Origin: Comamonadaceae bacterium
Lineage (GTDB): Bacteria > Pseudomonadota > Gammaproteobacteria > Burkholderiales > Burkholderiaceae_C
Reading direction: 5' to 3'
Length of the DNA: 14,074 bases
NCBI GenBank assembly: GCA_947374705.1
Contig: CANCDA010000051.1
Location: forward strand, 1-14,074
Part shown: piece after piece, positions 12,731 through 14,074 of the stretch
Layout: each line of letters begins with the position of its first letter
Position numbering within the stretch: the stretch's first letter is position 1
Notes under the pieces: model-generated
Told to the model about the DNA's origin: nothing
The model's input: the letters and a program-made list of their open reading frames with translations, nothing else
Database searches by the model: none
Made by a program: the position numbers and the translations under genes

Positions 12731-13731
12731 CCTCTACCAAAGCAACCAAAGCTTTTGCCTCCCAAGCCGACTTGACGGAAAAGAAAACCACCTTCACACA
12801 GCTCAGCCAGCACTGCTGGGCCTACACCACCGAGGGCGACCCGAACTCCGGCGTCATCATTGGTGACAACTGCATCATGGTCAGCGACGCGACCGCCACG
12901 CCCGTCATGGCGCGTGACCTGATTAAAAAAATCCGCACCGTTAGTGACAAGCCCATCAAGTACGTGCTGCTGACCCACTACCACGCCGTGCGCGTGCTCG
13001 GGGCCAGCGCCTACGTGGCTGAAGGGGCAACCGAGATCATCGCCAGCCAGGGCACGCTGGAGCTGATTGCTGAGCGCGGCGCGCAAGACATGCAAAGTGA
13101 GATGGAGCGTTTCCCGCGCCTGTTTCGCAACGCCGAGAGCGTGCCCGGCCTGACTTGGCCGTCCATGGTGATTGGTGGCGGCAACCCTGTGAAGGGTGAG
13201 GTGCCGGGCAAGCTGTCCATCAACCTGGGGGGGGTGGTGGTTCAAATTTGGAGCCCCGGCCCCGGCCACACGCGTGGTGACACCATCGCCTGGGTAGAGG
13301 CGGAGAAAGTGCTGTTCTCAGGCGATCTGGTGGAGTTTGAAGCGGGGGTCTATACCGGCGACGCGCAATTGGCCGAGTGGCCCGCCACGCTGGAGGCCTT
13401 GCGCGCCCTGGACGCCCAGGCCATCGTGCCGGGCCGGGGCGAAGCCATGATGGGCCGCGCCAACGTCAACAAGGCGCTGGACTACACGAAACGCTGGGTC
13501 GAGCTACTCTTCAAAGCCGGCCAAGAAGCCGCAGCCCAAGGCATGGACCTCAAAGCCGCCATGGCCCACACCCGCCAAAGCATGGACCCCATCTTCGGCC
13601 ACGTCTTCATCTACGAACACTGCCTGCCCTTCGACGTGAGCCGTGCTTATGACGAAGCGAAAGGCATCAAAAACCCACGCATTTGGACAGCTGAGCGGGA
13701 TCAGGAGATGTGGAAGGCCTTACAGGCCTGA
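12727..13731 (+). CDS. metallo-beta-lactamase-fold hydrolase lacking the second metal site
   Basis: A 334-residue MBL-fold protein. The ATG at 12727 is set by AAGGAA at 12715-12720 and by the ATGA overlap with the cyclo-ligase gene. Metal motifs in order: H84-Y-H86-A-V88-R89 in place of HxHxDH, G-H181-T-R-G-D, S-G-D200, and P-G-R237-G where PGHG is usual. The site-1 ligands (H84, H86, H181) and bridging D200 remain; the site-2 ligands Asp, His and the last His are V88, R89 and R237. I recall similar HYHAVRVLGASAY proteins from other proteobacteria, so this is a family trait rather than decay. No signal peptide is seen. Substrate unknown. Codon use and GC match the neighbouring housekeeping genes. 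The stop lies 20 bases before the second GTTAAAAAC repeat at the ruvB terminator. Confidence 0.88.
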   Translation: MTSTKATKAFASQADLTEKKTTFTQLSQHCWAYTTEGDPNSGVIIGDNCIMVSDATATPVMARDLIKKIRTVSDKPIKYVLLTHYHAVRVLGASAYVAEGATEIIASQGTLELIAERGAQDMQSEMERFPRLFRNAESVPGLTWPSMVIGGGNPVKGEVPGKLSINLGGVVVQIWSPGPGHTRGDTIAWVEAEKVLFSGDLVEFEAGVYTGDAQLAEWPATLEALRALDAQAIVPGRGEAMMGRANVNKALDYTKRWVELLFKAGQEAAAQGMDLKAAMAHTRQSMDPIFGHVFIYEHCLPFDVSRAYDEAKGIKNPRIWTAERDQEMWKALQA

Positions 13732-13753
13732 GTTAAAAACATGCGTTAAAAAC
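13732..13753. repeat. 9-bp direct repeat GTTAAAAAC
   Basis: GTTAAAAAC occurs at 13732-13740 and 13745-13753, directly after the MBL gene stop. The second copy supplies the T-tract of the minus-strand terminator. Confidence 0.6.
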
Positions 13754-13780
13754 CGCAAGGCTGGCCCATTTCCTTGCGGT
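13748..13780 (-). terminator. intrinsic terminator of ruvB
   Basis: ACCGCAAGG (13752-13760) pairs perfectly with CCTTGCGGT (13772-13780) around an 11-base loop. Read on the minus strand, the 9-bp stem is followed by TTTTTAAC, a proper T-tract. It lies 21 bases past the ruvB stop. On the plus strand no T-run follows, so it serves ruvB mainly; any effect on the convergent MBL transcript would be weaker. Confidence 0.8.
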
Positions 13781-13801
13781 GCTCAAAAGATGACTTGATC
13801 A

Positions 13802-14074
13802 TCAAGTAAACAAGCCTTCGCCCGTGCTCTTGGGCGTCACACCCAAGTGCTGATACGCCGCCAGCGTAGCAATCCGTCCGCGTGGTGTGCGTTGTAAATA
13901 GCCTTGCTGGATGAGGTAGGGCTCGATCACGTCTTCAATCGTTTCGCGCTCTTCGCCGATGCTGGCGGCGATGTTGTCCAGGCCAACCGGGCCACCGTCA
14001 AAGCGGTGGATCACGGCCTCCAGCAGTTTGCGGTCCATCACGTCAAAGCCTTGCGGATCCACGTCCAGCATGAC
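13802..14074 (-). CDS. ruvB: Holliday junction helicase RuvB, C-terminal part (5' truncated by the window edge)
   Basis: The minus-strand frame runs off the right edge; about 90 C-terminal residues are present. They match the winged-helix DNA-binding end of RuvB: LDVDPQGFDVMDRKLLEAVI, then GGPVGLDNIAASIGEE (about 28-43 of the visible part), IEDVIEPYLIQQGYLQRTPRGR (split here as EPYLIQQGYL and RTPRGR), and a short tail ending GEGLFT. This domain contacts DNA while the missing N-terminal AAA+ ATPase part drives branch migration with RuvA. The start codon is outside the window, so the ATG at 14071 is internal. A clear terminator follows. Confidence 0.95.
   Translation of the reverse strand, partial: VMLDVDPQGFDVMDRKLLEAVIHRFDGGPVGLDNIAASIGEERETIEDVIEPYLIQQGYLQRTPRGRIATLAAYQHLGVTPKSTGEGLFT

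Noticed and set aside
1..14074. CRISPR arrays, tRNA or rRNA genes, insertion sequences or integrases
   Set aside because: No regularly spaced repeats, no tRNA-like cloverleaf or rRNA sequence, and no transposase or integrase motifs were recognised by eye.

Overview
The window looks like chromosomal DNA from a betaproteobacterium of the Burkholderiales, most likely Comamonadaceae (Rhodoferax/Polaromonas/Acidovorax-like). The reasons are the housekeeping gene order, the protein sequences, and a short hairpin repeat inside cca that resembles a repeat I remember as common in Comamonadaceae genomes. This is judged by eye, with no database search.

Layout. (1) 1-713: the 3' end of a MidA/NDUFAF7-like SAM methyltransferase gene, then a small DUF2905 membrane protein. 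(2) 741-7054: a compact, lower-GC accessory block. Sampled 60-base lines give 43-48% G+C inside it, against 63-73% in the flanks. It holds relatives of all four E. coli ynbABCD products (CDP-alcohol phosphatidyltransferase, CDP-diglyceride synthase, alpha/beta hydrolase-methyltransferase fusion, PAP2-dual-specificity-phosphatase fusion), plus a patatin-like protein with altered catalytic residues and an SDR oxidoreductase. Its order is ynbB> ynbC> <ynbA <ynbD patatin> SDR>. The ynbC and ynbA ends overlap tail to tail, and the ynbD and patatin starts overlap head to head. (3) 7330-7773: trxC. (4) 7808-12103, minus strand: a probable operon of an Slt70-like lytic transglycosylase, an NDUFA9-like atypical SDR and cca. 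(5) 12113-13731: 5-formyltetrahydrofolate cyclo-ligase, overlapping by ATGA a metallo-beta-lactamase-fold protein that lacks the second metal site. (6) 13748-14074: an intrinsic terminator and the 3' end of ruvB on the minus strand.

Working interpretation of the accessory block (inference). YnbB would make CDP-diacylglycerol and YnbA would put a head group on it. The phosphatase domain of YnbD could remove a phosphate, much as PTPMT1 does with phosphatidylglycerophosphate, and its PAP2 domain could hydrolyse or transfer a head group. YnbC, the patatin-like protein and the SDR would trim, acylate, methylate or reduce the lipid. I know of no established product for this pathway. It is the best candidate in the window for an undescribed system. 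The other notable points are the repeat-derived in-frame insertion in Cca, the mono-metal MBL protein, and the Cys/Leu-substituted patatin.
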